Position numbers and translations under genes: made by a program. The notes under the pieces are model-generated. The model did not search any database. It had not been told where the DNA came from and saw only the letters and a list, made by a program, of their open reading frames with translations. Of a stretch of DNA of 64,000 bases, positions 44,068 through 56,046 are shown piece after piece. Where the stretch lies: the NCBI GenBank assembly GCA_022747635.1, contig JAKTNV010000003.1, positions 12,766,911-12,830,910 on the forward strand, given 5' to 3'. How positions within the stretch are numbered: position 1 is the stretch's first letter; every line of letters starts with the position of its first letter. Origin of the DNA: Hetaerina americana. Lineage: Eukaryota; Arthropoda; Insecta; Odonata; Calopterygidae.

Positions 44068-45120
44068 TATATACATGTATGTATGTTCACATATAAAGAT
44101 TCGCATCTACCACCATGAATATTTGTTTTTTTCATGATGATTTTTACGAATATCAATAATATGTGCATGTATAATTATGTCGCTTGTTTTTATCCAGCAA
44201 CTAAGAAAATATGGTTTATTCAATAATAAGGTAAAATTACTGACACCGAATCGTGAAAAAATAAGTTTTCATGTTGTAGATACGAATTCATTATATTATA
44301 TGTGAAGAGATTTTTCCTATCAAGGCTTCACTTTTTGGTCTCACATCATATTAAAATATAACGCCACAGAATTTCCTGACGTATAATTGCTAAAAAAAAT
44401 AATCAATCATTACTTGTACAGTAATAGGATTAGATTCGTTTTAAACTTTTATACGAAGAGAAGCTGAAATTTAAGAAGATTTTGTGCTTAAATATTTTGT
44501 AGTTGACGGAAGAGCACACTTGGCGAGTTTGATCTGTTATTTCTAGATTATTTAATTTGTTTTATTTTTAAGCTGAATTTTTACAACAACTATGGACACC
44601 CAAAACCCAATAAATAAATGCTGATTAGCCCGATTATTGGACCATATCGGCCCAACTCTTTTACAACACGGAAAACTGGTTACCCGTTTACTGCTCACCC
44701 ATGTGTAAATGATTAACTTATCGTGTTTGATAAGCCAGAACCGATAACGGCAACCCATGGTCAGACTCTTAATGAACGGCACTTATTAAACAATAACTCG
44801 GTGGAAAATTCCGTGAATACATATCGCTCTTAGTCACGCTCACGGAAATCAAATAACTGCACCAATTGGTGGAGATAACCTCGGCCGTTTTTATTGCTGA
44901 TTTTAACTCTCAATTATTTTCCCTTGTAATTTTATGAATCGCCAGCAAGTTTTTGGCAAAAAATGAAAATTTAGAAAAAAAGATGCTCTGTATTTTCAAA
45001 GTAACGAATTCGGCTATTTCTCATTCCGTGTCGTTGATTCATTGATTGATTGACAATTCAAAGCTTTCGTCTTGAATTTTCACCCGTTTCAAGATTTACT
45101 CGTATACGTACATTCGGAAA
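44068..45120. other. intergenic, no recognised content
   Basis: AT-rich; small frames such as 44552-44782 (minus) carry no family pattern. Confidence 0.45.
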
Positions 45121-45124
45121 ATGC

Positions 45125-45780
45125 ATATCCTCGATTTCCCCCTCCCCTTATCATCCGAAATTACCTCTCGGATCGTACGCTCCTCGTTGGGTGATCCCCT
45201 CTCTTCTGGAAAGAGAGCCGAGGCGGACGTGCCACAGGGCTCTCTAATCAGTCCTCTGTTATTCAACTTGTACCTCACACTTCCCTTTACATGTGCGCCG
45301 ATGACACTGCCATCGCCGCCACATCTGGAACACGCTCCGAAAATATCAGACGACTTACAGCACACCTTAACAAACTGTGCCGGTGGACACGGACCTGGTA
45401 AATACGAATCAATCCTGGCAAAAGCAAATATATTCATTTTTCCCAAAGACGAAAACGTACACCCCACGTTCCTCTTTTCTTCCAGCGACACATTATACCG
45501 AGAGCTTCTTCGCACCGATTTCTTGATGTCATTCTAGACAATCGGCTCACTTTCTAGCCGCACCTCGACTTTTGCCGTCAGAAGGCACTGGTCGAAAGGA
45601 GCCGCCTCGGCTGCCTTTCCTCGGTGGTTTTTCCTCTGGGTCACGCCAGCAGGATGCAACTTAACAGGTCAATCATTCGCCTGCAGTTTCTGTTCGCTTG
45701 TCCCATGTTTGGCATTCGGAAAACGCTCTAGCGTCACCTTTATACCATCCAAAATATATTATCATAGTTATTTACAATAT
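45125..45780 (+). mobile_element. Jockey-like LINE reverse-transcriptase fragment
   Basis: Plus-strand frames: EADVPQGSLISPLLFNLYLT (RT block with PQGS..SP.LFNLY), LPFTCAP, then after a frameshift DDTAIAAT-like codons near 45300 (gatgacactgccatcgccgcc, the active-site block), a HLNKLCRWTRTW frame (45360-45400), KSKYIHFSQ-like codons and FLDVILDNRLTF near 45525. The order is that of Jockey-clade RT. Several frameshifts and stops. Confidence 0.7.
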
Positions 45781-46189
45781 TTGTAGTTACCGACGTTCTT
45801 ATTTGTATTTGTTTGTAAAAGGTCGTTTCCTGTCGGCTTTCCTAAATTGTTAGGTTAAGATTTCATATTTAATTCCTAGTTTTAAGTTTCTCCTTCTCGC
45901 AAACCACACTTCCACTTCAGCCATGTTTCTTATTTACAATGATCGGTAAAGGTGAGTCTTCACTCACCGGGACGGTTTATACTTACCCGTTCGGACAGTC
46001 AATGAACATAAAAAAGGACATCAGTGCCCTGAGAGGACGCCAGCTATTTTTACTCCGGAGCGTTTTTGTCTTCCAAGTTTTTCTACCATTATCCATGATT
46101 TCCTCTTGCTCTCTATCTTTTTCTTACGTGACCGAAGGAAATACCCATTTTTATCTTTTAAAAAACAAAGAATTCAATTCAATGACTGT

Positions 46190-46440
46190 TTTTTAATAGG
46201 CTCATCCCGAATTAAGCCTTATGAAATAAGACTATTTCGCCTTCAGAGTGTTGGAGTCAGTTCCATTCCTGTGCCACCTAACGCTCCCCACAGTGTTCTA
46301 AAAATCAGAGATATTCACCGCTTGTATTTTAGACGGAATTCTCCGAAGACATTACGCGGTATCTCAACCCAGAACCCATGGGCCAATCGCCTAATGCTCC
46401 TCTATCTGTTCAAGTCCTTTTAAATCGAGGAGAAATTTAC
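46190..46440 (+). mobile_element. possible Jockey-like LINE C-terminal remnant
   Basis: Plus-strand frame with SSIPVPPNAPHSVLKIRDIH, YFRRNSPKTLRGISTQNPWA and NRLMLLYLFKSF up to a TAA. The position after an RT fragment and the Pro/Arg-rich composition fit the end of a Jockey-type ORF2, but there is no diagnostic motif. Confidence 0.35.
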
Positions 46441-46680
46441 TCTCAACGGGTTCAGAATGGCGAAGTTAGCGCAGTCGGAGGAGATACGCTTTGAAAGAGA
46501 TTTATCGAGTACCTACACATCATACTATTCATAGTACTAGGAGTTTAAATTTTTAAACAGGTCTTATTATAATTAATTCTTAGGCTTCCGCGTTGTGTAT
46601 TTGATGAATCCATGCTGCTTCCGGGAATTACCGTCACGTAGGTGAGTTGATGGACAACTGTTTCGTCCCTGGGGGGCGAA

Positions 46681-46795
46681 ACATATGTATACATATACAT
46701 ATGTATATGTATACATATGTTTCATATGTATACATATACATATACCTGTATATATATGTATCAAATACATGCATGTATGCATCTATTTATATAAC

Positions 46796-46836
<41 letters not shown>
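46681..46836. repeat. (ATACATATGT)-type and (TA)n microsatellites
   Basis: Repeated catatgtatacatatacatatg blocks (46681-46745), strongly self-complementary, then a pure TA run at 46805-46836. Frames here on both strands (Tyr/Ile repeats) are not genes. Confidence 0.9.
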
Positions 46837-46842
<6 letters not shown>

Positions 46843-46849
46843 TATGTCA

Positions 46850-49800
46850 AATAGTGTGTGTAGCGTTAATTTAGCTCGTCGCCCTCCCATGGCAATCGCT
46901 TTATTATTCATTACAATTTCCAAGTCGGGTACCTGACGGCTCTCTTCTGTCACGTTTGTGACGCCATTCAGCTGTTTTCACCTTTCCATTCACTCTTTGA
47001 AGTACCGCGTCATCCGCTCAATACCAATTTGCATTGTCATATCCGATTCCCTGTCATCTCGCCGGACGGCGGGATTAGATTTCCCTTTCACGAATGAGCT
47101 TACATTCTCTTTCGTGTCTGTCTACCACCTCATGATCCTTTATTCGGTTCCAGCGATATTTCACCCTTCCTTAAAAACCATTTTCACGGCTGGGATGAGC
47201 TACAATTGTTTATTTTTCCTGAGTAGCAGAAATGAATTTAAATTTTTTCTGGATTTGGATATATACATTTTTTTGTTGGATTGACGGGAATACTTATAGT
47301 TAATTTTTAAAATATCTTTTATTTCGCTTTCAGAGAGCCATTTTGGCAATGTATTCCGGGCGAGGCTTTTTAATATGTAGTAGTTAGTTTCGAATATTAA
47401 ATTGCGCTAGTATTTTTCTGCCGTAATGGAATAAAAAATACGTTACTTTGCGGAATAGAGAAAAAGGATTTTTATTGGGTTTCAATAAACAGTGATTAAA
47501 GATTACTTTCACTGTTGTCTCCTCGGGTGATACATATTATTGTTGACGTTCAACGTTTATGCTGTGCACATTTTTCATTGCGTGAAATTTTATTGAACCA
47601 ATGAAATGCAGAAGCGTATAAAGAGTAAAAATTCTAATAAATATCAACGTTTTCCTAAAATTGTAAGGTTTTTTTAAATCCTTTAAAAAATAAATTGCAT
47701 TAATACGACGGCTATTCAATAAAGAGTGATTGTAAATCTTTTATTTCGATAAATTCTTGTTCACAAATTTTATTTAACTTTACATTATTAGCTTAATATG
47801 CCAAGTATATTGATAGACGATTCATTAATTTGACTCCAATATTCTCTCATCGGCAGCCGTTGAAATTTGAGAAATGTTTAGATTGCCCCCGGCAACAATG
47901 GCGGTGATCAGGGACGAGCAATATGTCGTATTGAAACTTGTTTCACCTGAGAAAATCATCAACCGTGACCTATTAAATGCTACAGGAGGCTTACAGATAT
48001 GGTATGTTTCCTCTTTCCTCCGGGAAGGGTTTTTCATCAACGGAAGGCTTAGGCGAACTGAATGTATTATAACGCGCCATAATTTGTTATATATGTTAAT
48101 TGCCAATGAAAACATTTGATTTAGACAAATGGGATGTGATTATACAATAACAAAGCATGAACTATTTTTGACATTTTTTTTATAATTGCAATGATGAAAG
48201 AATTTTTCGTCAAACTTAAGACTTTCTCATTAATTCAAATCATGATTTGGACCAGTGAACCACTTTCAGTGATTACCTATGATTTTGTATGTTATAAATA
48301 TGCATTTAGATTCAATTTATTGACGATTTATGATGCTAAAATTATTTAAACTCAATCAAAAAAAGTAAAACTAAAACTATGGTGATATCTACTACTTCAA
48401 ATGGCTTTGTTCTGATACTCAGAATTTGTTTATTTGAAAGGAGTAACGGCGATTGGCTATACCTAAGATATTTTAAGATTTGCAGTGAATGTTCTGCCAT
48501 TACTCGAGATCACGCAGGATGGGGTGATAAATAAAAACATATTTTCTTTCAACATTTTCATTAATGTATATAATTGTTTTCCTTTATCAGTAATTTATTG
48601 TACAGTATTAACAAATATTAAAAAGCTCAAACAGCCAGCAGTGCTGCTATGTACATAACACAATTCATTGCATCACTATCTATAATGTTAAAAAAAAACA
48701 ATTGTATAAAAAATGGCAAATAATGGGCACTATTAAATGCCACAAATTACCATTTATTCAGTTCCACACTTATTCGATGATTTCCAGGCTTAGGAAGATC
48801 CATTAAACACTCAATAATACTTTTTAAGGGCACATTTAAGTGAAGACCACATGAAATTTGAGTATTCATTGTTAAAGTCTGAATGGCACAATCCACAAGA
48901 GAGTATTAATACATATTGTCACAACACTAAAATTGTACAATTTATTTAATGTGGATAAGGATTTATTGTATTATTTTCTAAATATTGCATTTGAATTTTG
49001 ATAGCTTATTTTACTATTGTAATTGCATTATTGAATCCTATTTTCAAAAGATATTAGCTTCAGACAGCCAACAGTTGTTACAATTGAAAACATTGAAGAG
49101 GTTTAAATACAGTGTTCAAGGTAAATCATTTTTGTAAATGCCAACAATTAATTCAAATGTCACCAGACACCGAATGAAAGCCAAATCAAACAATTTTGAC
49201 CACATCATTCACTTCCAGTATTTTTACAAGCCAAGTGTTTTCTCCATTTGAAGGGGGAGCATGCAAATGACTGGATTTATTTAATTTAATATATTTCATA
49301 GTTAAAGATATCAATTCGGAATTGTCTCAATAAAAGAAAGCAAGGTGGATCCTTAAAGTTCTGGCTGACGGAATCTTCAGCTATTATATAATAGCATATT
49401 GTTTTATAATAGTATATACATTTATTATTTATGCACCAACCATTGTTTGGTTAAAGTTAAAATATGTTCGGTGAAAACTATGGCGTATTGGTTGCGATGT
49501 ACAACACTTTTCTCTATCTATTAATGAACATTTTCTCATCGATAGCCATCTCATCGAACTTCAATGAATGTTTTATGATACATATAAGTCTCTCAAGAAA
49601 GTGAAAGTCACAGTCAACAATTTTAGCTGCTACGCTATTTCTTTACATCGGTAAACATTACAACCTTTTCTTTCTCAACAACCATTGGATAAATTCAATT
49701 TTTACAATCTAACATTCAACATTAATGAATTTCATAATTCAGTTATATTTATACACCCATACAATCCTGACTTTTCTTTGTTTTTTTAAATAGTTTGTTA

Positions 49801-51110
49801 AGCTAAGGCAGAGAAATTTAACATTGAAGAGAAATACTATGGTCATTATTTGTAGGCTCAAAATAATTAACCCATATTCCTCAACTACTATTGCCAGAAA
49901 ATGGTATATGCAAAAAAATACTCTAGTCGATTCTACATTTAACACTATCATCCCTAGTGTTCCCAAATATCGGGATATTTTTTGCAAGGAACTAATATTT
50001 GGTTCCCTTGATACACGAAAATATTTACAAATATTTCTGCTTTAATTAAATTAATAAAATATGTTGAAAAAAATATAACCTTATAATAACTACCCATTTG
50101 TGGTTTTAAAGCCAAACAAATCTTAGGGTTTTTTTAGGTCCAAATGGAAAGAACAATTTCACGAACCTCTCTCCCTTTGTGCTTTCCTGCAAGCATTTGA
50201 TTTGATGTTGGCATTTAATCTCCTAATAATGACCACTCACCAGCTATTGTCATATTATAAAATGGCAGTCATGCTCATTTTTAATCCGGAATTTAAGTTA
50301 ATTTACAAACTTCCAATGTTTCTTCCGAAGTACTTTACTCAAAAGACACTTCGGATTTTGTGATAAAGATGAGTGGTGATTGTTTTGAAGATGTAATATG
50401 GGGCATATTTTACAACAATACTCTCTCTGATAGATTTCATTTGAATTCAATCAAATTAAATTCATTCTCTTTTAATTTACATAAACATTTGAACACCCAA
50501 TTACGCAATGATTAAGGTTGGTAATTTTTGCAACAAATAACACAGTTTATGGTTGATTTAGAAAAATTCTTTCAAATAATCAACAGTTGCTAAATAAGCA
50601 ATATCTTATAAACAATACTGTTGTTCTGTATTTATCAGTGCTAGTAGTAATCTCTACTTATTTTTAGAAGAAATCAGCACTTTTTATCATTTTATCGTAC
50701 AATATTTTAATTTTTTATATACTTGATATTGCCTCATCATAATCCATATATAAATGCAATTTTTTCATAGGAAAAGAATGTCTACCACAAATTATTTTGT
50801 CCCTAATAAAAATGCATTACTTTACAATGTGGTCTGTTAATTTAAGGCATATGCTTAAGGTATCTTTTTTCCTTTTGAATTTTCTTCGGCTACACCTGAG
50901 GTGTCACTCAAAGTAATTCAAATGGTAGGCAGAATCAGGCAGCAATTCCTTTCCCTCATGATTAACCCTATCATGGCTTTTGGTGAGTTTCCGGGCAATT
51001 GTAATGCATTGCCATTGCGGCCTTTCTTGACATATTCTGCTCGTTTACCTGGATTAATCGAAAAATTTTCCTTGTACTAAACCGTAACAATAATAATAAT
51101 TGCCTGGTAA
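46850..51110. other. AT-rich stretch downstream of synapsin, no gene recognised
   Basis: More than 4 kb of AT-rich DNA below the synapsin stop. Part of it (towards 51255) may be synapsin 3' UTR, as synapsin transcripts can have long UTRs. I see no coding pattern, TIR or tRNA-like box. Confidence 0.45.
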
Positions 51111-51113
51111 TAT

Positions 51114-51119
51114 TTTATT
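51114..51119 (-). terminator. candidate synapsin poly(A) signal
   Basis: AATAAA on the minus strand, 137 bp after the second in-frame stop of synapsin. It is the first canonical signal after the gene; more distal signals exist, so use is uncertain. Confidence 0.35.
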
Positions 51120-51255
51120 GGTCACCAGGGTCAGATTACCAGTAGAGACGATTCCCCGAACGACTGCTTTACTTAATTTAAAATTGTTAATTCCATGTGA
51201 ATGCCCTGTTCCTAATTCTTTGCCCTAAGCAGTCGTTTTGTGATTTACTAACCTC

Positions 51256-51438
51256 CTAAACTGGTACTGGAGCGGGAGACGAGCTCATGAAGCCCTGGCC
51301 TAAACACCCGCAGCCACTGACTTCATCCGTGTTTCCGTCGGCGTCCACAGCGATGCATCGTGGGGGAAGGGAGGCGCCCAGCGTCTTCTTTTTCTCTTGC
51401 AGCTTCCAGAGTAATGCCTTCCCCCACCGCAGCAGCAC
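51256..51438 (-). CDS. Syn: possible readthrough extension of synapsin
   Basis: Directly after the UAG at 51439-51441 the synapsin frame stays open for 60 codons (GTG CTG CTG CGG TGG, through ALLWKLQEKKKTLGASLPP and CIAVDADGNTDEVS to PAPVPV) and ends at another TAG (51256-51258). In Drosophila, synapsin mRNA is known to be translated through a UAG to give a longer isoform. The first stop here is also UAG, followed by G. Chance openness over 60 codons is not rare in GC-richer DNA, so readthrough is a hypothesis. Confidence 0.35.
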   Translation of the reverse strand: MLLRWGKALLWKLQEKKKTLGASLPPRCIAVDADGNTDEVSGCGCLGQGFMSSSPAPVPV

Positions 51439-51641
51439 CTACATGTCCCCAAATATCCCCGCAAATGTCTTACGCAAATTTTTCATTGTATCCTCTGAGT
51501 CGTCACCTTGGCCACCAATGGAGGCCGCGGATGTGGTCGAACCTTGACGGCCAAAGATGGGACGAGTACTTCCCCCGGTGACTTCATCCGATCCAGTCGA
51601 CGGCTGTCGTCGGGCTGATCCCGTCGAACCTGTTTGAGATG
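51439..51641 (-). CDS. Syn: synapsin, last coding exon (E domain)
   Basis: Acceptor ttgttcttgcag ends at 51642; the first two bases complete a Thr codon. A Ser/Thr/Gly-rich linker (TSQTGSTGSARRQPSTGSDE, FGRQGSTTSAASIGG) leads to EDTMKNLRKTFAGIFGDM and TAG. That closing motif is the conserved C-terminal E domain of synapsins, which helps tether synaptic vesicles in the reserve pool. ARRQPS resembles a basophilic kinase site. Phase fits the exon at 55782. The stop is UAG with open frame beyond it. Confidence 0.93.
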
Positions 51642-51753
51642 CTGCAAGAACAAAAAATATGGACCAATGACGCCGAAGACTCCCCAGAAATGGATCCTAG
51701 ATTATTTCTATTTATTTGGATTTTTGTCGAGGTGAATATATACACTGTATGTA

Positions 51754-52506
51754 CGAGGGTCATCCGGAAAGTAGTACCCGTTCGTGAAATAAAAAGACAA
51801 AAGTAAATATTAACAAACATAAAAAATTTTATTTGAAAGAGGATACTTTAAACTACTTCTCAACATAATCTCCAAGCAAATTAAGGCATTTGTCATAACG
51901 TGTGACAAGTTTCTGTATTCCTGCTGCATAGTCCTTCGCCGCCAGCTCATTGAGATACGCGAGGGACCCATCTTGCACAAATTTTTGCATAATGCAGATG
52001 GTGTTTAACAATTTCATGAACAATTGTTCGAGAAACATTGGGAAAATGCTCACAGATGTCATCAATTGTGACGCGCCGATCGTTCCTCACGAATTCGTCA
52101 ACTGAGCTCACCAGTTGGTCTGTAATGACAGACGGTCTCTCTGAACGCTCATCGTCGTGTGTGTTCCCCCTCCCCATGTTGAAGTTGCGACACCACCGCC
52201 GAACAGACGACTCGTCCATTACATTGTCTCCATACACCTCCTTTAATTGGCGATGAATATCACATGGGCGAACGTTTCTTGCATTGAGGAATTTAATCAC
52301 TGCCCTCACTTCACAACTGGCGGCGTTCTCAATTTTTTTAAACATTGTAAACAATCACAGAAACAACACAGGCAATGCTAGCGTCACGCAACTTGGCTCA
52401 GAGAAGGCAGACAAGCCACTGAAGCTATCTGACCTCGTCCAGCGGCTACTCGCGTCGTCAGCACTTCATGCGGCACGAACGGGTAATACTTTCCGGATGA
52501 CCTTCG
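51754..52506 (-). mobile_element. mariner deletion derivative in the last synapsin intron
   Basis: 33-bp terminal inverted repeats at 51754-51786 and 52474-52506 (two mismatches; start cga(g/a)ggtcatccggaaagta), flanked by TA on both sides (51752-51753 and 52507-52508). Minus-strand transposase traces: N-terminus from 52354 (MFTMFKKIENAASCEVRAVI, then LKEVYGDNVMDESSVRRWCR, VRNDRRVTIDDICEHFPNVS, HLHYAKICARWVPR), then directly the C-terminus DYAAGIQKLVTRYDKCLNLL-GDYVEK in another frame. The catalytic centre is deleted, so it is non-autonomous. Confidence 0.92.
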
Positions 52507-53559
52507 TATATGTGTGCGTGTGTATTTGAAAAATGATCACGTTTTAACGGTACGGGATCGCGTGTAGCAATCACTGGGAGTTACATCATTATAAGGGGAA
52601 AAACGCATTAGATTTTAGGTAGTGGGTCTCTGAAAGACTCTTCAAATGTGAATTTTTAGGAATAATAAAAAAATTACTAGTTAAAGGGTCGGAAATCGGG
52701 ATTATTGATACAGGGTATTTGCAGTGTTCTAAATTCCATAAGAAAAACGAGCAAATAATTGTTTTTTTACTAGTGACGCTTCGTCGAGTCAAATATTCGA
52801 AATATATTCTTTTTTAAGCTGCGTGTGTCAAGTGGAAATACCTATGAAATTATGACGTAAACTGCTCGAAGTTTTGGAACAGTAAATTCATGGGAAGCAC
52901 AAGGCGTGGTTAGCTTGAAATTTTTCTCGATAGACGGCTGTGGACGGTGACTTCAACGCCGTGGGGTGCTAATATTTCCGTCGACCAAAGTGTAGAATGC
53001 GTGGAACTAGGGAAAAAAGAGTGGATTGATTGGCTATTACATCGACGCATGGTATATAAATCAATTGACTCGCTAAAAAATGGGGAGTTAATAATGAGGT
53101 CGTCCACGATTAATGCTTGTGAACGGTGACTTGCCAAACTTCCAACTTCCGAGGTTTTTGAATTTTAAACCCATTTGCTTAGTCTGACTTACAATATGCT
53201 GAGAGAACCCATTATTACAATAGGACGAATAAAACCCAAATATCATGCTAATATAATAAGAGGCGTAACGTTCAAATTTCGTCGTTAGTCTCAATTAAGT
53301 GAACTGAATTTGATACCTCTTTTTGGTGGCAAACCAAACGAACGTTACATATTTATTCCCTTCCTGATTTAAAAACCATTTTTAGGATGAAGCTTGATTT
53401 ACCGGAAGTTTAATCTTCTTTAGAGGTCGGGGAGCCGTGGTGAAAGATCTCGAATGAAAGTGAAGGGGGAAATGAAAATCTGAGGTGGAGGGAAACTGGC
53501 ACAAACGCCACTTCAAGTAAAAACGCTCAATTCAGGGGGAGAAATTTTAATTTGCTGCA
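52507..53559. other. synapsin last intron, no further content seen
   Basis: AT-rich intron sequence between the mariner and a LINE remnant; short frames show no family pattern. Confidence 0.5.
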
Positions 53560-54090
53560 ACATTTCAATTAACTATCGAGTGCTGATCAGCAAAGTGTAT
53601 TAGAAACAATATGTAAGAGATATGGAATGAGAATTTATGCATACAACAAAAGGGCTATGAGATTTTCGAGGGAGAGAAACGCTAAGTTAAAAGTAAAAAA
53701 AATAGAAGGGCAAAAGATAGAGTAGGAGGAACGGTTTGCGTATTTCTTTACATTCAAGTGTTTTCAACCAATGAGGTCAAAGTAGTAGGGGCACAAGGAG
53801 AAGAATTGCGAAGACAAAGAATCTTTCACAAGAATGAGGGTTTTGATTCTTTATTCAAGAGAGGGTGGAGGGATGAAATCTATGGAATGCAGGATAATTA
53901 AATGCACAGCGTTTTTATTAGTGATGGAATCTTGACGAGGGTGATTGAAAAGAGAATTTTAGGGACCCGAGGCAAGGAAAAGATGAGTACGTGTGATGAA
54001 ATGAATCGAGGTAGAATGGATATGGAATTCAAGGAGAGTGTTTAGTATCGTAAGGGGTCGGGTTATGCCTTGTAAGGCGAGTCTTAGATA
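53560..54090 (+). mobile_element. decayed LINE, RT C-terminal part
   Basis: Plus-strand frames: YGMRIYAYNKRAMRFSRERN (like GLKIN..KTKVMRFSR), KIEGQKIE-EERFAYF (F.YLG region), and near 53930 LTRVIEKRILGTRGKEKMST with NRGRMDMEFKE (like the VIEGRI.G.RGRGR....W closing block). Order and spacing are those of RTE/CR1-type LINE C-termini. Highly degenerate, in the last synapsin intron and antisense to the gene. Confidence 0.5.
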
Positions 54091-55781
54091 GTTAGCAGTA
54101 GTTAGGCTCTCGATTTACAACCTAAACGGTAGACTATAATACAAATCAGATAACAAGAGAATGGAGATAGAAATACAGCTAAAATAGCAATTATTATCAG
54201 ATTTTGATTTTTGACTATTGTGTTGCTTTGTTTAAAGATAACTAAGAATAATGAGAAAGAAGATTCGTTTTTATTAAATATCAACCAATTATGTAACGAC
54301 AATAGCTCCGCAAATAATCACCAAATTAAAATAGTTTTGCCTAAAGTTCCAATAGTTTCAATCAATATACGACCAAAACTCAGTTCGAGAAGTATTGTCT
54401 CTAACAAGCATCGTGATTTATTACGTAGATTTGAGGATATAAAACCCATTACATTATCACGAAAGCTTGCCAAAATGGCTCTTGAAAGCGATTCTTCACA
54501 AATTTGTACATAAAATTATACCTGAATCCCTGACTGCATGAAACGGGAAATTGTAGTATTTATCAAAATATTAACTTGGTTGAAGTAAACAAGGTGTCGC
54601 TCATTACATTAGAAAAATAAAAATAGTGTATTTGATGACTGTGAGTGGGATTAAATGTTTCAGTCCCTGAATAATGCGTGAATAAATTCCAAACGTAGAA
54701 GAGATCTGAAAATATGTCAAATCGGGTCACCGAAGGATATACTCGTAGATGTTGATACGAAGTAAAAACGAAGGAATATTGCAATGCTCAAACCCAGGAA
54801 CAGCGTATTTATTATTAATTCATAAGAAATAAATTATAATTGAGTAACTTTAACAATTATAGACGCGGCTTGTGTAGCCGATGATTTGGAAGAGAAGCGT
54901 AGAACCTAATTACCCGCGGTCGATTCCTGTCGTTAATTAGAATGTCATCTATATGTCACGATATTTTTTTTAGATATTTTAGTACCCCGCATGCGATCAC
55001 TAGGATATGTGGCAGGGGGTTTAGACAAACAATTACTTAACGGGACCTTCAAACGGGACGGGAACTTAAGGGACCTTCAAAACATTTGTTTAGGCTAAAA
55101 CCGTAGCATACAAGCTGAGGTTTTTGAATTGGTGAGGTTAGAACTTACCTCAGACCAAGTCCTACGGCGTGTGAAATGCCGGCATGAATAAGGTTGGGAG
55201 ACAGTCTCATTTCCGTTGCCAGTGTTAAAGAAGTTGCAAAAATCCCCAATCAAATGAAAATTCAAGAAAATATCTATAATCGAAACTGATTGGATCGGGC
55301 GTTGTTTAATCGAAACGCATAGGCACACTGTGAAATCAGGACATTGGCATTCTTCGAGTGAACTCCCAACATATACCATAGACACAATCCCATTGCATAC
55401 AGTCATAAACGGTAAAATTAGACGATTAAAAATCGCTATAATTCTTCTTTGCTACACAAATAAATAAATCAGTTTGTTGAAACCTCGAAATCCTATCACG
55501 CAGTATACAATATCCAGTTGGAGAAAATTCTATTTTTCAAAGATAAAATATTAACATGTTATGACGACATTTCATTCCACTGCAGTTAACGATATTTTTT
55601 TGTTTCGTAGAAAATTTTACGCTTTGTTGAATTTGGTTGACTCTACTCTCTTAGCGGATAGGATTTTGTATTTACAGCAAACATTTATCGACAAGTAATA
55701 CTTTCACAGTCCCAAATACATTAAACGACTTCCGGGGTTCCGACTGCTAGAGGATTTCCCGGCAGTTTGCTCTGTGCTTAC
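54091..55781. other. synapsin last intron, unrecognised
   Basis: Two frames of about 100 codons (54211-54513 plus, 55095-55406 minus) lie here. Neither shows a domain I recognise nor a convincing start or splice context; they may be decayed transposon pieces. Confidence 0.4.
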
Positions 55782-56046
55782 TTTGGGAGTCCCTTCGCTG
55801 GAGCGACTGCTGGCTTCCATCGGAGGTGATCCCGGATCCGCCGCCAACGCCGACCGTCGACCCAATGGACCCGATGGAAGTGGATGAGGTGGCGCCGGTG
55901 ACTGGCGCCGCCCCCAGCGGAGCCTCCCCGATGGCCTTGCTCTCCTCGGGCGGCGACGTGAGGCCTGCCCCCACGGTCGAGGTGCTGCCCACGCTGGACA
56001 CGGATTGCCTCGAAGACGTCTTCGTCATGGGCGGCCGACAGTGCGC
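55782..56046 (-). CDS. Syn: synapsin, penultimate coding exon (linker region)
   Basis: Opens after a ggccgcgcag acceptor (AG at 56048-56047) in phase 0 and ends GAC TCC CAA A before GTAAGC (intron from 55781). Encodes RPPMTKTSSRQSVSSVGSTS, a Ser/Thr/Gly/Ala-rich stretch (GAAPVTGATSSTSIGSIGST) and SLQRRDSQ. This is the variable, disordered region between the C and E domains of synapsin. RRDS is a typical phosphorylation motif for basophilic kinases, which regulate synapsin. Phases match both neighbouring exons exactly. The GC content is far above the surrounding introns. Confidence 0.88.

Noticed and set aside
46573..46874. Tyr/Ile-repeat frames on both strands
   Set aside because: Microsatellite translations.
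51287..51547. 86-codon plus-strand frame over the synapsin end
   Set aside because: Antisense shadow of the last synapsin exon and its extension.
53947..54090. Independent exon in the synapsin intron
   Set aside because: The codons fit the closing block of a decayed LINE and several stops are present.
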